A stretch of 64,000 bases of DNA from Byssothecium circinans (GCA_010015675.1 ML976991.1:561352-625351), one strand, 5' to 3'; positions 30,194 through 43,055 are shown, counted from the first letter of the stretch. Notes: generated from the sequence alone by a model not told the origin. Program-made: numbers and translations.

Positions 30194-32879
30194 ATGAGAA
30201 TTTCCAGCATTGCCTCACTGGCTGCTGTGCTAGCTTTCGCTGGCGCAGAGCCGTTGCCATGTAAGCAGCGACCTTTGTTTCCAGCTTCAGTCCATAGTTT
30301 TTTCTAAAGACCGCTGCTCTACTCCGCTCGAGCGAGTATCCTCGCGACAAACACAGGACTGATCTTTGCTCAACCAGACCATGTTCCCAAAAACCTCCGG
30401 CCGAGATACAGTACTTACACTGAATCCAATTCTCCATCGTCCATGCCATGTACAAGCTCTCCGAGGCCTAAGACTACGAGCGAAGTATGAACAGTTTGTT
30501 ACAATTACCAGCAGCCAGCTGACTTGTAGTCAGGCACCTCCCGCTTCAACTGAAACCATCGGCACTTTTACAAGCTATGATCCATCTTCATCTAAAAGCC
30601 TTAGTACAGGAGTACCTACTATTTCACTGTCTCTGAGCACTGTATCATTCACCATCTCCTCAAGCGTGTTCCCGATCTTTCCCAACAGCACGACGCCTTG
30701 CTCTGGCTCTTCGATCATCCCCAGCACCTCACCGAGAATCACTTTGTCTTCATTCTCTAGTACACCTTCGTCGACAACATCGTTCAACTCGTCCGGTTCC
30801 TTCAAGCCAACTCCGTCGTCGACCTCGTACACGAATTCTTCCACCGTTGTCTCCAGCACCAGCTCCAACACCCAGACATCTGGTATCACGGTCAGTTCGG
30901 GTACTTCGCCGCCGCCGCCTTCGTCTTCGTCATCAGCAAGCACATCCAACTCTACATCGTCCGAGAGCACTTTTGTGTCTTCGAGCACAGGTACTGTACC
31001 ACCGTTCGCGCCTAGTGGGGGCAGTTCCACTACGAGTCTCTCTCGATCGACACCTATGCCGTCCTGGCCCAACAGCACCACATTTTGCACAACCTCGAGT
31101 ACGCTTTCCGGCTCTGGAACAGTGCCAACAATCATCTCCACAACCTGGGACATGCGCAATACTACGAGTTATACTAGCTTCATCCCATCAAGCACTCCGG
31201 CATCTTCCTCGTCCACCTCCCCTAATTCTACGTCGTTGGGTGGTTCCACGACTGTGCTTCCCTCGGTCTCGTCTATCCCTCTTAGTTCTACGACACTTAG
31301 CAGTTCCACGACTGTGGTTTCTTCGGCTTCGTCTACCTCTCTTAATTCTACGAGCAGTTCGACGACTGTTCAATCGTCGTCCTCATTCGCCACTCTCAAC
31401 TCTACAGCATTAAGCAGTTCCACGACTGTGCTATCATCTTCCTCATCATCTCCTAGCACGGCGTCCTCTAGTTCGACCCTAGCGACTCCGACACCATGCA
31501 ATTCCACAACTATCATCACGCTCACACCCACACTTTCGTCTTCGTCTTCGTCTCCCAGTCCCAACGCCACAAATACTGATGGAACTATCTTCTCCTCCGC
31601 CTTAAGCTCAACTAGAGTATCGACCATCATATCGCCTTCGGGTACCTCGCCCCCTGTTGTCCCCACTGGGCCTTTCAATACAACTCTTCCGGCGTCTTTC
31701 ACTATTTTCTTGTCTACGTCTACGCCTAGCAGCTCCTCGGAAGAAGGATACAACTATACACCTCTGCCTTCCACTCCAGTGTCTTCTAGCTCGAGCTTCA
31801 CATTAACGACGATCTTTCCGCCGCCTACGCCGACAATTGGCTCGACTACGTCATGGAGCAATAGCACTACTTCGACACCGATTAGCAACACGACCTCGTC
31901 TAGCCTTTCAACCACAGTCGTTACAATTACACCAACGACTTTCATCCCATCGGTTAGCTCGTCACTGTCATCGTCATCGTCCTATAACAGTAGTACTTCG
32001 GCGCCAGCTACAACCACGTCTTCGCCTAGTCCCTCACCTACAGTCACCACGATCACTGTCACTTCGACGCCTGTGTCGAGCAATAGTAGCTCTACTTTCT
32101 CGACTTCATCGACATCAGTGATTAGCATTAACACGACTACTATAGTCATCACTAGCACGACCGGAAGCAGTATCTCGTCCCCGTTGTCCTCTTTGTCAAG
32201 CCCAGGCTCATCAAGCCCAGGCTCATCAAGCCCAAGCTCATCTAAGGAATCAAGCAGCTCCACTTCGACCTCCCTCACGAACACCAACACCAACACGATC
32301 GGTACTACGACCACGTCGAGCGCTAGTAGCTCCCAATATTCTCCCTCCTCCTCCGTATCCTCCTCCTCATCATCAACGATACCTACGCCAGAGACATCAG
32401 GATACCCCTACACAACATTCACCCCCTCCTTCCTCCCCCCAAGCCCCACCAGCTTCCCCCCCACACCAGTGCACTCCTCCGTAACCCCCCTGCCCCCAAT
32501 CACCAACCAAAGCTCCCTAATCACAATCCCAACCATGACCCTCTCCTCCACCGCCACCACCACCCCCGGGACCTTGACCGCGTTAACCCCATCGACCCCG
32601 ACCTTAAACTCAGACACGGCCACAGACGGCACCATCATGTCCTCGACGCCCAGCCGCTCGAGCGACGCGACTAACACGGACGGGACGATCTTTTCGTCGG
32701 CTGTTAAGACAACGTCAAGCACAAACTCTACGCCGGTGCCGCTGCCGTCGACTTTTAAACCCGTGCCGAAGCCGACGACGTTGTCGACGTTGGTAATTAC
32801 GGATGTGTTTCCGAGTGTGAGTGTGAGTTCGACATCTAGTGTGGAGGGGTATGCGGTGCCTTCGCAGGCCGGCCGCTAG
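30194..32879 (+). CDS. Secreted Ser/Thr-rich mucin-like glycoprotein, 3 exons
   Basis: Exons 30194-30260, 30378-30484 and 30534-32879 give 839 aa. MRISSIASLAAVLAFAGAEPLP is a signal peptide. Splicing of intron 1 joins it to YHVPKNLRPRYSTYTES. Almost all the rest is Ser/Thr (with Pro, Val and Asn), including many N-x-S/T and dense O-glycosylation-type stretches. Internal repeats include SSPGSSSPGSSSP (32196-32240) and three copies of a (N/D)TxTDGTI(F/M)SS motif. No catalytic domain, transmembrane span or GPI signal is seen; the end VEGYAVPSQAGR is polar. A cell-wall or extracellular matrix protein is the likely role. The long antisense open frames here result from the biased composition. Confidence 0.72.
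32196..32240 (+). repeat. Three copies of a 15-base repeat in the mucin-like gene
   Basis: The unit tcaagcccaggctca is repeated three times (last copy with one change) and encodes SSPGS. It is a site of likely length variation. Confidence 0.85.
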
Positions 32880-33773
32880 TGGTGAGAAGGATAAGGAGAA
32901 AGAGAAGGAGTGAAGGAAGGGAGTAGTAAGTTCAGTTCCATTTCATTTCATTTATTGGGTTTGTGGGCGTGATGGGGCTGACGTTGAGTGCAGATGGGCT
33001 TGTGGTTTCGCTGAACTCGCTCCGTCAACACGGTCGATGTGAAGGAAGAAGGAGAAGGTGGTAAAAGCATCTTGCGAGAGAGAAAAAAGCAATGGTTTGA
33101 GTGATTGAGTAGGAGTGCCATGGCGGGAGTGAGTGGAATGATTGTATATTCTAGATTTTCCCTTCTCTACGGTCCTTGCTTGCTTCGGGTTAGAACCGGC
33201 TGCATCCTTATTTGGTCCTGTCCTCTCTTTTACTTCGCTTCTCTATCATATCGTCGTCTACTCGCTCAATGAGTGTGGAAAGAAAGTACGATTTTCTTCT
33301 TCTCGGTTTCGCTTTCGGTTTTGACGGTCGATGGGAGGGCGGAATAGGAAGTAGTACTAGTAGTCTCATTGATTGGGTATGCCTGCCTCCATCTTGTGCT
33401 TGCTCGTGTGATGCTGGATGAAGAACGTCGGGCTACGTCTACATCTAGGAACTTCTTCGTTTCTCGACGGCATCTTGTCCAAGTACGCAAACCGGCTATC
33501 TGGACACCCAACCGCCATTTTTGGAAGGCATGATGTGATTCGGATAGACGGTGGCGGCTGCACCGGGTCTTTCGCACCAAATTGAGCTTCCACATGTGAC
33601 GTTTCCTCACAGGACCCAGAAACGTGATGCGCAACGCGCCCGATCGATAGTCTCGACGACGGTACCATCGCCGATGTAACTGTGAGCCTGCTTACCAACC
33701 CCACGGTTCCGCCCCATCACAGCACGAAGGCAACACCTCCATCCCAACAAACCCCCGTCCCACCACCTCCCCT
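32880..33773. other. Spacer between convergent genes, no supported gene
   Basis: About 890 bases holding the 3' UTRs of the mucin-like gene and TMA16. Several minus-strand frames of 110-120 codons overlap one another and lack domains. A short AGT repeat is at about 33350. Confidence 0.45.
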
Positions 33774-34377
33774 TCACGAAAGCCCCTTTGGCGGAAAACT
33801 CGACGCCTTCTTCCCGCCATCCCTGGCGACCCTCACAAACCCCAACGTCGCCAGACTACTCCACTTTCCATCCCACTTCTTCAGCGTGTGCAGATTCTCC
33901 ACATCCTCTAGATCCGGGACCCAGAACCCGCTTGCATATTCGCCCTGTTCCACGGCCTGGTTCTGCTTGAGCAGGGTCTCGCGCGTACTTGGCGGTCGGC
34001 CGGGGCGTCGGGAAGATTGCAGCGTGGCGAGTTCTTCGTCGTCGCGGCCGAGGTAGTCTTCGATCATGGCTTGGATGTCCGGGATGCTGAGCGGGGAGAT
34101 GTGCTCGGTGGTGTAGGATTGGAAGGACTTTATGCGGAGAACTACCGGGAATTATGAGTTAGTTGGGAGAGGTTGGATAGAAAAGGGAATGGAGGACGTT
34201 ACGGTATGTGCGGTTCTGCTTCTCGCGGATTGTGGAGAGGCGGTTTAGCTTGTCATCTCTCTGTGCGGCGCTCTGGAGGCGCCGGTTGTCGCGGCTGTAT
34301 TCGTGGAGGGCGGCGCCTTTGCCTTTTTTCTTTGCGATGTGCTTCTGCACTTTTCCGAGGCGGTTGCTGACGGGCAT
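33774..34377 (-). CDS. TMA16: Translation machinery-associated protein 16 (TMA16), 2 exons
   Basis: Small nuclear/ribosome-associated protein of late 60S ribosomal subunit assembly. Exons 34377-34203 and 34141-33774 give 180 aa, close to the yeast length. The N-terminus is typical: GKVQKHIAKKKGKGAALHEYSRDNRRLQSAAQRDDKLNRL, then IREKQNRTY. The C-terminal half has SFQSYTTEHISPLSIPDIQAMIEDYLGRDDEEL and the conserved GFWVPDLEDVENLHTLKKWDGKWSSLATLGFVRV. The start at 34377 (MPVSNRLGKVQK) is chosen because the longer upstream frame adds a non-conserved leader. The intron is 61 nt with a GTAACG donor. Confidence 0.93.
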
Positions 34378-35066
34378 CTTGGATGTGTGGAGTGTTCGCG
34401 GCGTTGTATGTTGGAGTTTTCCTTTTCTCTTAGGAAGTCGATGGTTTGAAAGCAAGAAGACTCCAATTGTGTGTTGTGGTGATATGATAGACAAAACCTG
34501 AAGGATTGACAGCGAGAATGTGTTAATGTCCTATTGGGTTTTCACAAACGTGCAATGTGCGTTCGTAAAGTTCGCAGTTCGATATTTTTGGTGGGGACCG
34601 TTCACGCGATTGAAACAATTCGCCGCACACCGAAAAACTTCAGCTCATATTTACCCACACCCAACAAAGCCCTTTTAACCTCTTCCTACTCCTACGTAAA
34701 AGAGCAGGCCTAGCTTTGCAATTCTATAGTTTATTAAAGTTTAAGGGGACTAATTAACGAGTAGGTTATTATGATGGTCTTCAGTGAGAGAGTATTATGT
34801 GTGCGGGGAATTCTTTCAACCGCGTGCCGTTGTCATCCTTGTCACCCTTGTCTCGAATAGGACTTAGCGCGGGCGCGTTCCTGTGAACTTGCTTCGCGCA
34901 TCGTGCTACCTGTTCTCCACGCAGTGACAACCCCTCCCTGGCCGCTTCGACGCTTTCCTTACGCGCCAAAAGGCCTTCTTCGATCATTTACGGGACGAGT
35001 ACCGAAAGATGCAGTAGCAGCGCTGTATAAGCCATTGTTTTGGGGGCGCGACGCGTGAGCGGCAAA
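34378..35066. promoter_or_regulatory. Divergent spacer, TMA16 / EXO1
   Basis: About 690 bases between divergent starts. The hexamer ACGCGT at 35051-35056, 11 bases before the EXO1 start codon, matches the MCB core bound by MBF in yeasts. This is suggestive only, since the hexamer is expected about 15 times in a window of this size. Confidence 0.35.
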
Positions 35067-37372
35067 ATGGGCATCTCCGGTGAGCAGAAGGCTATGATGG
35101 TGCGCAGCTCGTGTGTGTGCTGACTTGGAAACAGGCCTTCTTCCGCTGTTGAAGTCGATACAGAAGCCATGTAGTCTAAAGAAATTTGCAGGCCAGACAA
35201 TTGGTGTCGATGCCTATGGATGGCTTCATCGGGGCACGGCGGCCTGCGCCATTGATCTGGCCCAGGACAAGCCGACTACCAAGTATGAGATGGGATGAAA
35301 GGTATCTGGACTATCGCTAATTTGTATACAGATTCGTCGATTTTGCTATGAATCGCGTCCGTATGCTCATTCACTTCGGTGTCATGCCTTATATCGTCTT
35401 CGACGGTGACTATCTCCCCAGCAAGGCCGGTACCGAGACAGAGAGGGCGGCTCGAAGAAGGGAAGGTAAGAGACTTGGACTGGAACTTCTGAAGGTCGGC
35501 AAGACATCGCAGGCGCACCTAGAATTGCAGAAGGCGGTCGACGTGACGCCGGAGATGGCACGCATGCTCATCGAGGAGCTGAAGCACCACAACATTCAGT
35601 ACGTTGTTGCTCCGTACGAGGCAGACTCGCAACTCGCGTACCTGGAGCGCAAAGGCATTATCCACGGTATACTATCTGAGGACTCTGATCTGCTAGTCTT
35701 TGGCGCCAAATGTCTGATTACGAAGCTGGACAAGTATGGCGAATGTGTGGAGATCAACCGGAATCTCTTTACGGCCTGCAGAGAAGTCAGCCTAGTGGGA
35801 TGGACCGATGCGGACTTCAGGCGAATGGCAATTCTGAGCGGCTGCGACTACCTTCCTGGTATTGGAAGCATGGGCTTGAAGACTGCGTACCGCATGTTAC
35901 GCAAGAACAAGACTGTCGAGCGCCTCGTCAAAGCTGCACAATTTGATGGCAAGTTCAAGATACCAAACGACTACCTCGAAGCTTTTTATCAAGCTGAGAA
36001 GACCTTCCTCTACCAATGGGTTTTCTGTCCAGTCTCAAAACAACTGGTCAACTTGACAGCCCTCGAGGATGGCATTGATATCGCTGAGATGCCTTTCATC
36101 GGAGAAGAGGTACCCGCAGACATTGCGCTCGGAGTCGCCCGAGGAGACCTACACCCACATTCGAAACAGCCACTCAACGTCCGGACAAAAGTTATACCGA
36201 GTGGTAAACCTTTGAGACCAACACATGCAGTATCTAATCCTACCCAAACGCCCTTAGGCAAGCACGGGAAGCCTATCGATTCCTTTTTCAAGCCGAAGAG
36301 GACGCCTTTGGCAGAGTTAGACATCAATCTGTTTACGCCGTCACCAACTCAGCAAGCACTGCTAGAGCAGCAACGGAACAGCAATGGTTGGGATGCAGTT
36401 CCGGCGCCACGAACCAACTCCCAACAACAACCCAGGACCGTTCCTCAGCCAGCTAGAAGGGCCGTCTCAGACTCCGTCACAGCAAGGCGAACAGCTCCGA
36501 ACCCATCTAAGAGACAGCGCTTGTGCACTGAGTCTGCTCTCGATATCAACGAACCTGGTAACGAGGAAATCACGAGAAGTCGATTCTTTGCCGCACCAAT
36601 AGCCGAACCAAGCCCGTCGCTCCGCACAAACCACAAGTCGAAAAAGAAGTCACGGCAGAGTTTCGAACTGTATTCTGACGACTCTATCGAAGACGCTATG
36701 AGCCAGCTAGTCGATATTGAAGAAGCTCTGTCTCAGCCTAAGAAGAAGATGAAGGTTTTCAACGATAGCTTTAGATCCAGCATGGATAGTGATTCTCAGT
36801 CTTCCATCTTCTCAAAATCAACGGCCAGGCCTTCACAGGATTCACAAGGCTCAGGCATCCTGACTCCGGCAACGTCATATGGCAGTCCCGAACCCGAAAC
36901 AGCACTCAATGCAGGCGTTTCGAAACAGTTCGAAGCCTTTCGCTCCAAGTTCTCGTACAATTTGGGCTCACCTTCGTCCTCTGCCCTTAGTGCGAAGGCA
37001 ACAAGGCCTATGCGCCCGATGATACCATCTAAGCGCGTATCATCCTCTGGCTTGCCACAGACCGCAGTCAGCAAGTCACAGAAGGTGACTGTAGAGGCAT
37101 CGATTGTGAACGAGTTACGTCAACAGGACGAAAGACAGGACGAAAGCCAGAACGATCTGATCGATGACGCTGCATGGGCAGCCATGGAAGCCGAAGTCGT
37201 TGTTCCTGCCAGCAGCCCCATCGAGCCATCAACACCTTACAAGCCCCCACCTTCTACTCATCAAGAAATACGAGGTAGCGAGGAACTGCTCGTGCTCGAC
37301 AGCGACACCGAAAGCATTTGCTCACCCCGAAAACCTTTACTCAATCTGGGGCGATTTGCTTTTAGTGGATAG
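35067..37372 (+). CDS. EXO1: Exonuclease 1 (Rad2/XPG family), 3 exons
   Basis: 5'-3' exonuclease and flap nuclease for mismatch repair, double-strand break resection and recombination. Exons 35067-35079, 35135-35282 and 35332-37372 give 733 aa. The first exon encodes only MGIS plus one base; the splice gives the family start MGISGLLPLLKSIQKP. The N-domain has VDAYGWLHRG and VFDGDYLPSK. The I-domain has YVVAPYEADSQLAYL and GILSEDSDLLVFG with the metal-binding acidic residues, then the helix-two-turn-helix SGCDYLPGIGSMGLKTAYRML. The C-terminal 400 residues are disordered. KPIDSFFKPKR near residue 320 fits a PIP-like PCNA-binding motif (PIxxFF) without the usual Gln. Confidence 0.95.
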
Positions 37373-38144
37373 TTTTAGCATCTGTGCATTTGAGCATATT
37401 CGTTGTAGTATATTCATACGAGCGTTCAGCAGGGAGTTATAAGGTCACGATGCGAGCTGCCTAGGCTGGGCATGGGCTTGTGGAATCTCATGGTATTTCT
37501 TGACGACGGTTATCTCATGGGGCGGACATTTGCGTCTCGTATGCCTGGTATGCAGCGTTCGCGCTCCGGTGTTGGTTTGGTAGTTTTATGTTCAATACCC
37601 AATATGTTTTTGTTGCCTTCAGCCAGCGTTCCCATCGCATCAGTGGCACATTCTTCACCCACCCGTGCTTGACCCGACCGACACCGCGGACCGGGGCCTC
37701 GCGAAGACCCTGGAACCAATCCATCCATCGCGTCTCAAAAACAGTCACCGTTCAGCAAAGCGCGGACAAAGGAAGAAGTCGCAAGTTACCCCGCTGCTGC
37801 GAGTAGCCGCTTGAATTCGACAAAGGTGTTGTGTAGTTTTACATGGCTGAACTCGTTTTGCTGTCGCACCCGCATTCCTGTTCTTTGTTTGCAATGCTGC
37901 AGCGGGAGCTGGCCGCATCCGGACAGTAGGAGAGGGTAAGTAGCGTATTTAATGTGCGAAGAGTACGATGAGACGAAGGGGTTTTGTTTCCCCCCTTTAT
38001 CAAAATATTGATTGAAAGTCTTTGATCTGGCTCAAAGCAAGCTACACTTGTCCGCTCTAAGTTGTTGAACGCGCAACAAAACTACATTCCTACCACAGCA
38101 CCAACACCACACAACAGAACCCAACAATAGTATCACTTCTCGAG
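37373..38144. other. Spacer, no gene seen
   Basis: About 770 bases with the EXO1 3' UTR and the promoter of the Lys-rich protein gene. Short open frames on both strands have no support. Confidence 0.5.
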
Positions 38145-38675
38145 ATGGCACCCAAGAGAAAGTCTTCCTCCAGTCCTGTGAGTTCCCTTGCTATACTTGG
38201 TCCATCCATCACACAACACTAACAACATCACCAGGCGCCTCGCCGAAGCGCTCGCATCAGCGGAGCGCGCACCGTCAATTACAACGAAAATGCTCTCGCC
38301 ACTCTAGTCGAAAGCGGTGCCCAGCTTCCGAAACGTCCCGCTGGCAAAAAGACACCTGCTCCTAAGCCCAAGAAGGCAAAAGCCGCCCCGAAAGCTGCCG
38401 CGAAGCCAAAGTCCAAAGTCACCAAATCGAAATCCAAGGCTACTGCGACTGGACGCAAGCCCTCCAAAACCGCCAAAAAGCCCAAAAAGGAGCCTGTTGA
38501 AAACTTACTTAGTCCATATTCGAACGGCATTCGAGATGAAAACGGAGACTTCATGAAAGACTCCATTCGTGAGAAGGAGGTGCAGAAGGGGTTGGGGAAG
38601 AAGGTTGCGACGAAGAGTCCGGGGAGGAAGGCGTCGACGAAGTCGGTTTCGAGTAACAAAAGCAAAATCAATTAG
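38145..38675 (+). CDS. Lys/Ala/Pro-rich basic nuclear protein, 2 exons
   Basis: Exons 38145-38177 and 38235-38675 give 157 aa. The protein is strongly basic. After MAPKRKSSSSP and APRRSARISG it has a histone-H1-tail-like centre with AKAAPKAAAKPKSKVTKSK and PSKTAKKPKKEP, several PKKxK nuclear-localisation-type clusters, and a Lys-rich C-terminus. A short non-basic island (NLLSPYSNGIRDENGDFMKDSI) may be a folded contact site. No globular H1 domain or HMG box is seen, so it is not histone H1. DNA or chromatin binding is inferred from composition only. Confidence 0.75.
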
Positions 38676-39451
38676 GCCGAATAGGAATAGTTCAGAGGTC
38701 TTGGGGGAAGGAGGTTATAGGAGGCCTGGTTTGATTATTTTACTTGTCTGTTTGTTTCTCGTGGGGTTTACGAATTTCTCTATAACGTATTCTTAAGGGT
38801 TTCTTATATTAAACTTGAAAGTAAATTAAAGATCTCTGAATAATATATAAGAGGACTGCTGCTGGAGCGTGCGTGCGTTTTGGAGTTAATTCGTCATCTG
38901 GACTAGATCATGGTAGGTTTAGCGTAAGCGTATACCCTAAAACATGGCTACCTGATCGATCAATGAAAACCTGAATCGCTCCTAATCATACACTCTAGCA
39001 CTAAAATTCTCAAGTGTCAACGCTGGAATGAAACCCTTTGCTTACGAACATGACGCCCTTTGACCCGTATCCTGTTCACTCCGAAAAGCCTTCACATGCC
39101 CTCTCCAATGATCATGTCGTATAAGCGATGTCGCGCCGCATTTCAACATCTTCTAGGCCTAGAATAACAAAAGGAGGTAACGCCTCTCAGCAACTACCAA
39201 TAATTCGGAATCGTATCCAGCATACGGCCACAGACGCTCCGTGCGGGAACTCTCTTTCTTGCACCGCCACACCGTGCGTCCATCCAGGGGTCGGAGGCTA
39301 GACCGGATAGTAGGGGGACTCCACCTCGAGTCCACAAGAAGGTTCTCGGCATCACTTTTATTAAGTTCTCCTCACTTTACTTTCTTTATATGCCTAACGC
39401 TTTCCCTTCCTCTTCTTCCGCTTTCAACATATTCACAGCAGAAGTTTCGAT
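38676..39451. other. Spacer, no gene seen
   Basis: About 780 bases. The first 200 are A/T-rich and should be a 3' UTR/terminator region. The last 100 are pyrimidine-rich, as in a fungal promoter. No gene is seen. Confidence 0.5.
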
Positions 39452-41169
39452 ATGCTTGACTGGATTTTTGGCCGCCGCGCCGCGCCGCAACGCGTGGAGA
39501 CTGATAAGGTGGTGCCGTTATATTGGCTGGACGATACGAAGACGAATCGAAGTTTAGTGCTGCACTTTATGATGCGGTTTGATGATGTGCTTGATGTGGA
39601 AAGACTTGTTGGCGCGTTGGAGAAGTTGCTGGAGAAGCCAGGCTGGAGGAAATTGGGGGCGAGATTGAGGTTGAACGTAGGATTCGCAATCTTTTGAAAG
39701 GGTCAAATAATCTGAGCTGACGCCGATAATAGGCAAATGGTAAACTCGAATACCATATTCCAGAAAAATACACCCCGGAAAGACGAGCCATTGCTTTCTC
39801 TCACGACAAACAAGACATGGCCATTGATGGTCACCCACTTGCGTCCAGTATCCCGCGTTCCAATGGCCTCGCTCAACTCAGTCCGGATATGGAAAAGCTT
39901 CGTCCGTTCTTTGGCGGCGACGACCTTCCCACCAGAATCGAAGACTACTTATACAGCGACCGACCACAACTAGGTCTCCACATAGTCTCGTTCACCGATG
40001 CGACCATCATATCAGTATCTTGGCTCCACTCCTTCTTTGATGCAATGAGCCAGGCCGCACTCTTCAATTCTTGGATATGTGTACTAGAAGGCCGCGATTC
40101 AGATGTTCCTAAATTCGTCGGTGAAGAGAAGGATCCACTAGCAACGCTGGGTGCAAGGATCGATCTTGATGATGAGGGAGAGGAGCCGTACGTGTTGAGG
40201 GATAAGGCGATGACTAATGCAAAGATGTTCAAGTTTGTGTTTAACATTGCGTGGGAGGCGACGGTCTATCGACAGGAAGAGACAAGGGCGATTGTCATAC
40301 CTCCGGCTTTGTACAAGAGGATCAAGGCGCAGGCTTTCAAGGACCTTGAAGGTGTGGATCCAAAGACTTTGGTGATGGATACTAGAGATTTACAGAATAA
40401 TAAGCCCTTCCTTTCGGACGGCGATATTATCTGCGTAAGTTTCCTGTTTTCTCCTATCCTGCAACTCCTGTGTGTTCACACAAGATATGGTTCTTGACAA
40501 CATGTACCAGAGCCCCCTTGAACAACCTTTGCTAACTTTCCTCAGGCCTGGGTTCACCGCCTCCTCACCAGCTGCCAACCCTGGGTCGTGTCCGCACCAC
40601 CCTCTCGCACAATCCAAATCATGAACGTCTTCAGCATGACCGACCTCCTCAAGACCACCGAGCCGAAGGTGATTCCATCCGAAGCCGTCCACATCGGCAA
40701 CAGTACCACCGCAATATCCTCTTTCTTCCGCCTCGACGATTTCCTCTCGCAACCCCTCGGCGTCATCGCCGCCAAAATCCGCTCCGACCTCGTCGCCCAA
40801 ACAACACGCCCGCAAATAAACGCCAACATGCGACTGACTCGCGCGGCCCTCACCAGCACGGGGAACCCTCCGCTATACGGCGAGGGTGATATGTCTTTGA
40901 TTGCGTTTTCCAACTGGACAAAGGGGAAATTCTTTGACACGGATTTCAAGGCCGCAGTGGCGAAGGAGGGTGCGAGGAAACATGAGGTGGGCAGGCCGAC
41001 GGGGTTGTTGGCGACTGGGGGAACGGTTATGCTGAGTTTGAGGGGAAGTGGACCGTGTTTGGGGAGGGATGCGGAGGGGAATTGGTGGTGTGGGGCTGTG
41101 CTTAGGCCGGAGACTTGGGAGAATGTGGGGAGGAAGTTAGAGGAGTTGAATATGGAGGTTGGGCGGTAG
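39452..41169 (+). CDS. BAHD-like acyltransferase (fungal transferase family), 3 exons
   Basis: Exons 39452-39676, 39733-40434 and 40546-41169 give 516 aa. The two-domain layout and the catalytic HxxxD in SVSWLHSFFDAMS (near residue 185) place it with fungal acyltransferases of the trichothecene acetyltransferase/BAHD type. These transfer acyl groups from CoA to alcohols or amines in secondary metabolism. The N-terminus VETDKVVPLYWLDDTKTNRSLVLHFMM and the later VSAPPSRTIQIMN fit uncharacterised fungal members. The DFGWG motif of plant BAHD enzymes is not present. The corresponding area reads MSLIAFSNWTKGKFFDTDF, as is common in fungal relatives. No other biosynthetic gene is adjacent. Substrate unknown. 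Confidence 0.83.
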
Positions 41170-41627
41170 TGACTGGAAAGGGATATAGAGAGAGTGTGTA
41201 TATGCATTGGACCGTGGAGGAATAATAGAAAGGGAAAGGTGGGAATCGGGGACTACTAGCTGCGCAAGGTGAATACTAGCAGCTTTTAATGTTTGGAATG
41301 GTCGGATAGATATGGGTATTTTTGGGTTAGAACAAGTTACACCACGTATATGCGACGGGCTCTCAAGCAGTGAACAGGAAGTGTGCTATCTGTAGTGCTA
41401 GATCGAGAATTGTCCCTCAAACCGTCGTGTCTCTAAGCGCTACGCTTGTTGTCGGTTTCACGTGCAATTTGAGCTATGATGACATTGGCACTAATCATTG
41501 AATAGGGTGTCACGTGAGTGCCCTTTCACACTAGCCCCGCCTGTAAAACCCCAGCCTTGCCCTAATACCTCGTCAACAACCTCAAACTTAGCACACAACA
41601 ACCCAAACCACCGACACATCAACCTCA
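41170..41627. other. Spacer, no gene seen
   Basis: About 460 bases containing the acyltransferase 3' UTR and the promoter of the MYND gene. Confidence 0.5.
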
Positions 41628-43055
41628 ATGCACCCTCCGAACCAGCCCGTCGCCAGCAGGATCCTACCAACGCTTGATCAATGTGCCAATTGCAGCCGTA
41701 CCCTCCCGATCGACGGAGTAAGTTATCCTGAAATGACGTGTCCAAGCTGCCAATTTGTGAGCTATTGCTCCACAGGCTGCTGGAATAAACAGCGGGTAAG
41801 TAGTCCGTCATGAAATACAAGGCGGTAAATCTACACATATCCAAATAACTACCGTTAACAAAACGCTTTTCGACAGGTAAAGCACCAAGTGAAGTGCAAA
41901 CAATACGCCGCCATCCGTGGAACCGACGGTACCCACGACATCCTCAACCTCGTCACGCGCCGTGACAGAGAAGAGACTGCGACCGCGCGAGACCAGACCA
42001 CGGCATTCTATATCTGCACCCACAGGCCATGGGTAGAAGATGGCGAACGTCTTAAATATACTGAGCCTCTCTACCCGCTCCCGACAGTGCGTGCAGCCTT
42101 GCACCAATTCTTCACCCGCGAGGACTCCATCTTCAACGAGCCACGCTACTTCGATATGATAGTGGACAGCGTAGGTCTTGACGCCATCAAAGAAATCACG
42201 CTGCCTCTCAACTCCGGCCAGCGAACGACAATAAAGATCTCTCTTTTCAGAAGGGCAGAGTTCATCTTGCAAGCGAAACAGAAGCAATGGCGTCAGCCAT
42301 GCTTGCCGCGAAGCACACCTTTGCTCCAAACTCAGGATACCGTGTTCTACCTCAAGATCACCAAGCCATGGTTTCGCCCCCCTGTTGCGTGGGTTGGTCC
42401 GATGCTCGAGCCTTCGACAGCGTATGAGTGGCTCCGGCGCGAGGTGTTGCGCGAGAAGAGCGTGTTTGGCAAGTTCGCTACGTTGCTTCCCGGTCTTGTC
42501 GGCAACGATCGTGACTTCTTGCTCAACGTCGATGAGTTCCGCGCTCCTTCTCCCAAGGGAGAAGTCTCCTTCAAACTCGTTCCACGGGAGAATGCTGGTG
42601 TTGCGCAGCTGCTGCGACGAACTCCACAGGATGCGTCGGCCAACGTGTACATGGTTTTTACACACGTGCTAGACGCGTCTAAAGTCAAACTCGATGTCAT
42701 GAGCAAACCCGCAGTGTTTCCGGGATTTGGAGACAGTGAGATGATAGACTTGCCAGTGTTGGATCTCAGATTCGTCGGGACGTTTTGTTCCAAAGAGCAG
42801 GCGAATGATTGGGTTAAGGATTCGGAAAAGCAATGGAAGGGGGTTGTTCCAGTCCCTTCGACATTTCGCTTTGGCATTGCGGGAAGCGAAGCTCTGGCGT
42901 ATGCTAGGGTGGCGTATCTCAAGACGCCGGATGGGGATGGGAAGAAAGCGCGTACTCCATTTTTTCACATCGTTGATATGACGGTCAGGCAGACCGATGT
43001 GGCGGATGCGAGGATTGAGGTTCATCTGGGGAGCAAGGTACAAGTGTTGATGTAG
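41628..43055 (+). CDS. MYND-type zinc-finger protein, 2 exons
   Basis: Exons 41628-41795 and 41877-43055 give 448 aa. The first 65 residues form a MYND finger: CANCSRTLP, MTCPSCQFVSYCSTGCWNKQR, then across the intron VKHQVKCKQY, with the full Cys/His ligand set. MYND fingers bind proline-rich partners and are often found in chromatin or signalling proteins. The remaining 380 residues have no domain I recognise and in particular no SET domain. They look like a globular fungal-specific region. The intron lies inside the finger, which supports its being real. Function unknown. Confidence 0.82.

Noticed and set aside
30575..32722. Several long minus-strand frames rich in Val, Glu and Asp
   Set aside because: They are the reverse reading of the Ser/Thr-rich mucin-like gene. 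The biased codons suppress stops on both strands.
39452..41169. Acyltransferase plus MYND gene as part of a metabolite cluster
   Set aside because: Flanking genes are a Lys-rich nuclear protein and eIF1. No synthase, transporter or pathway regulator is adjacent.
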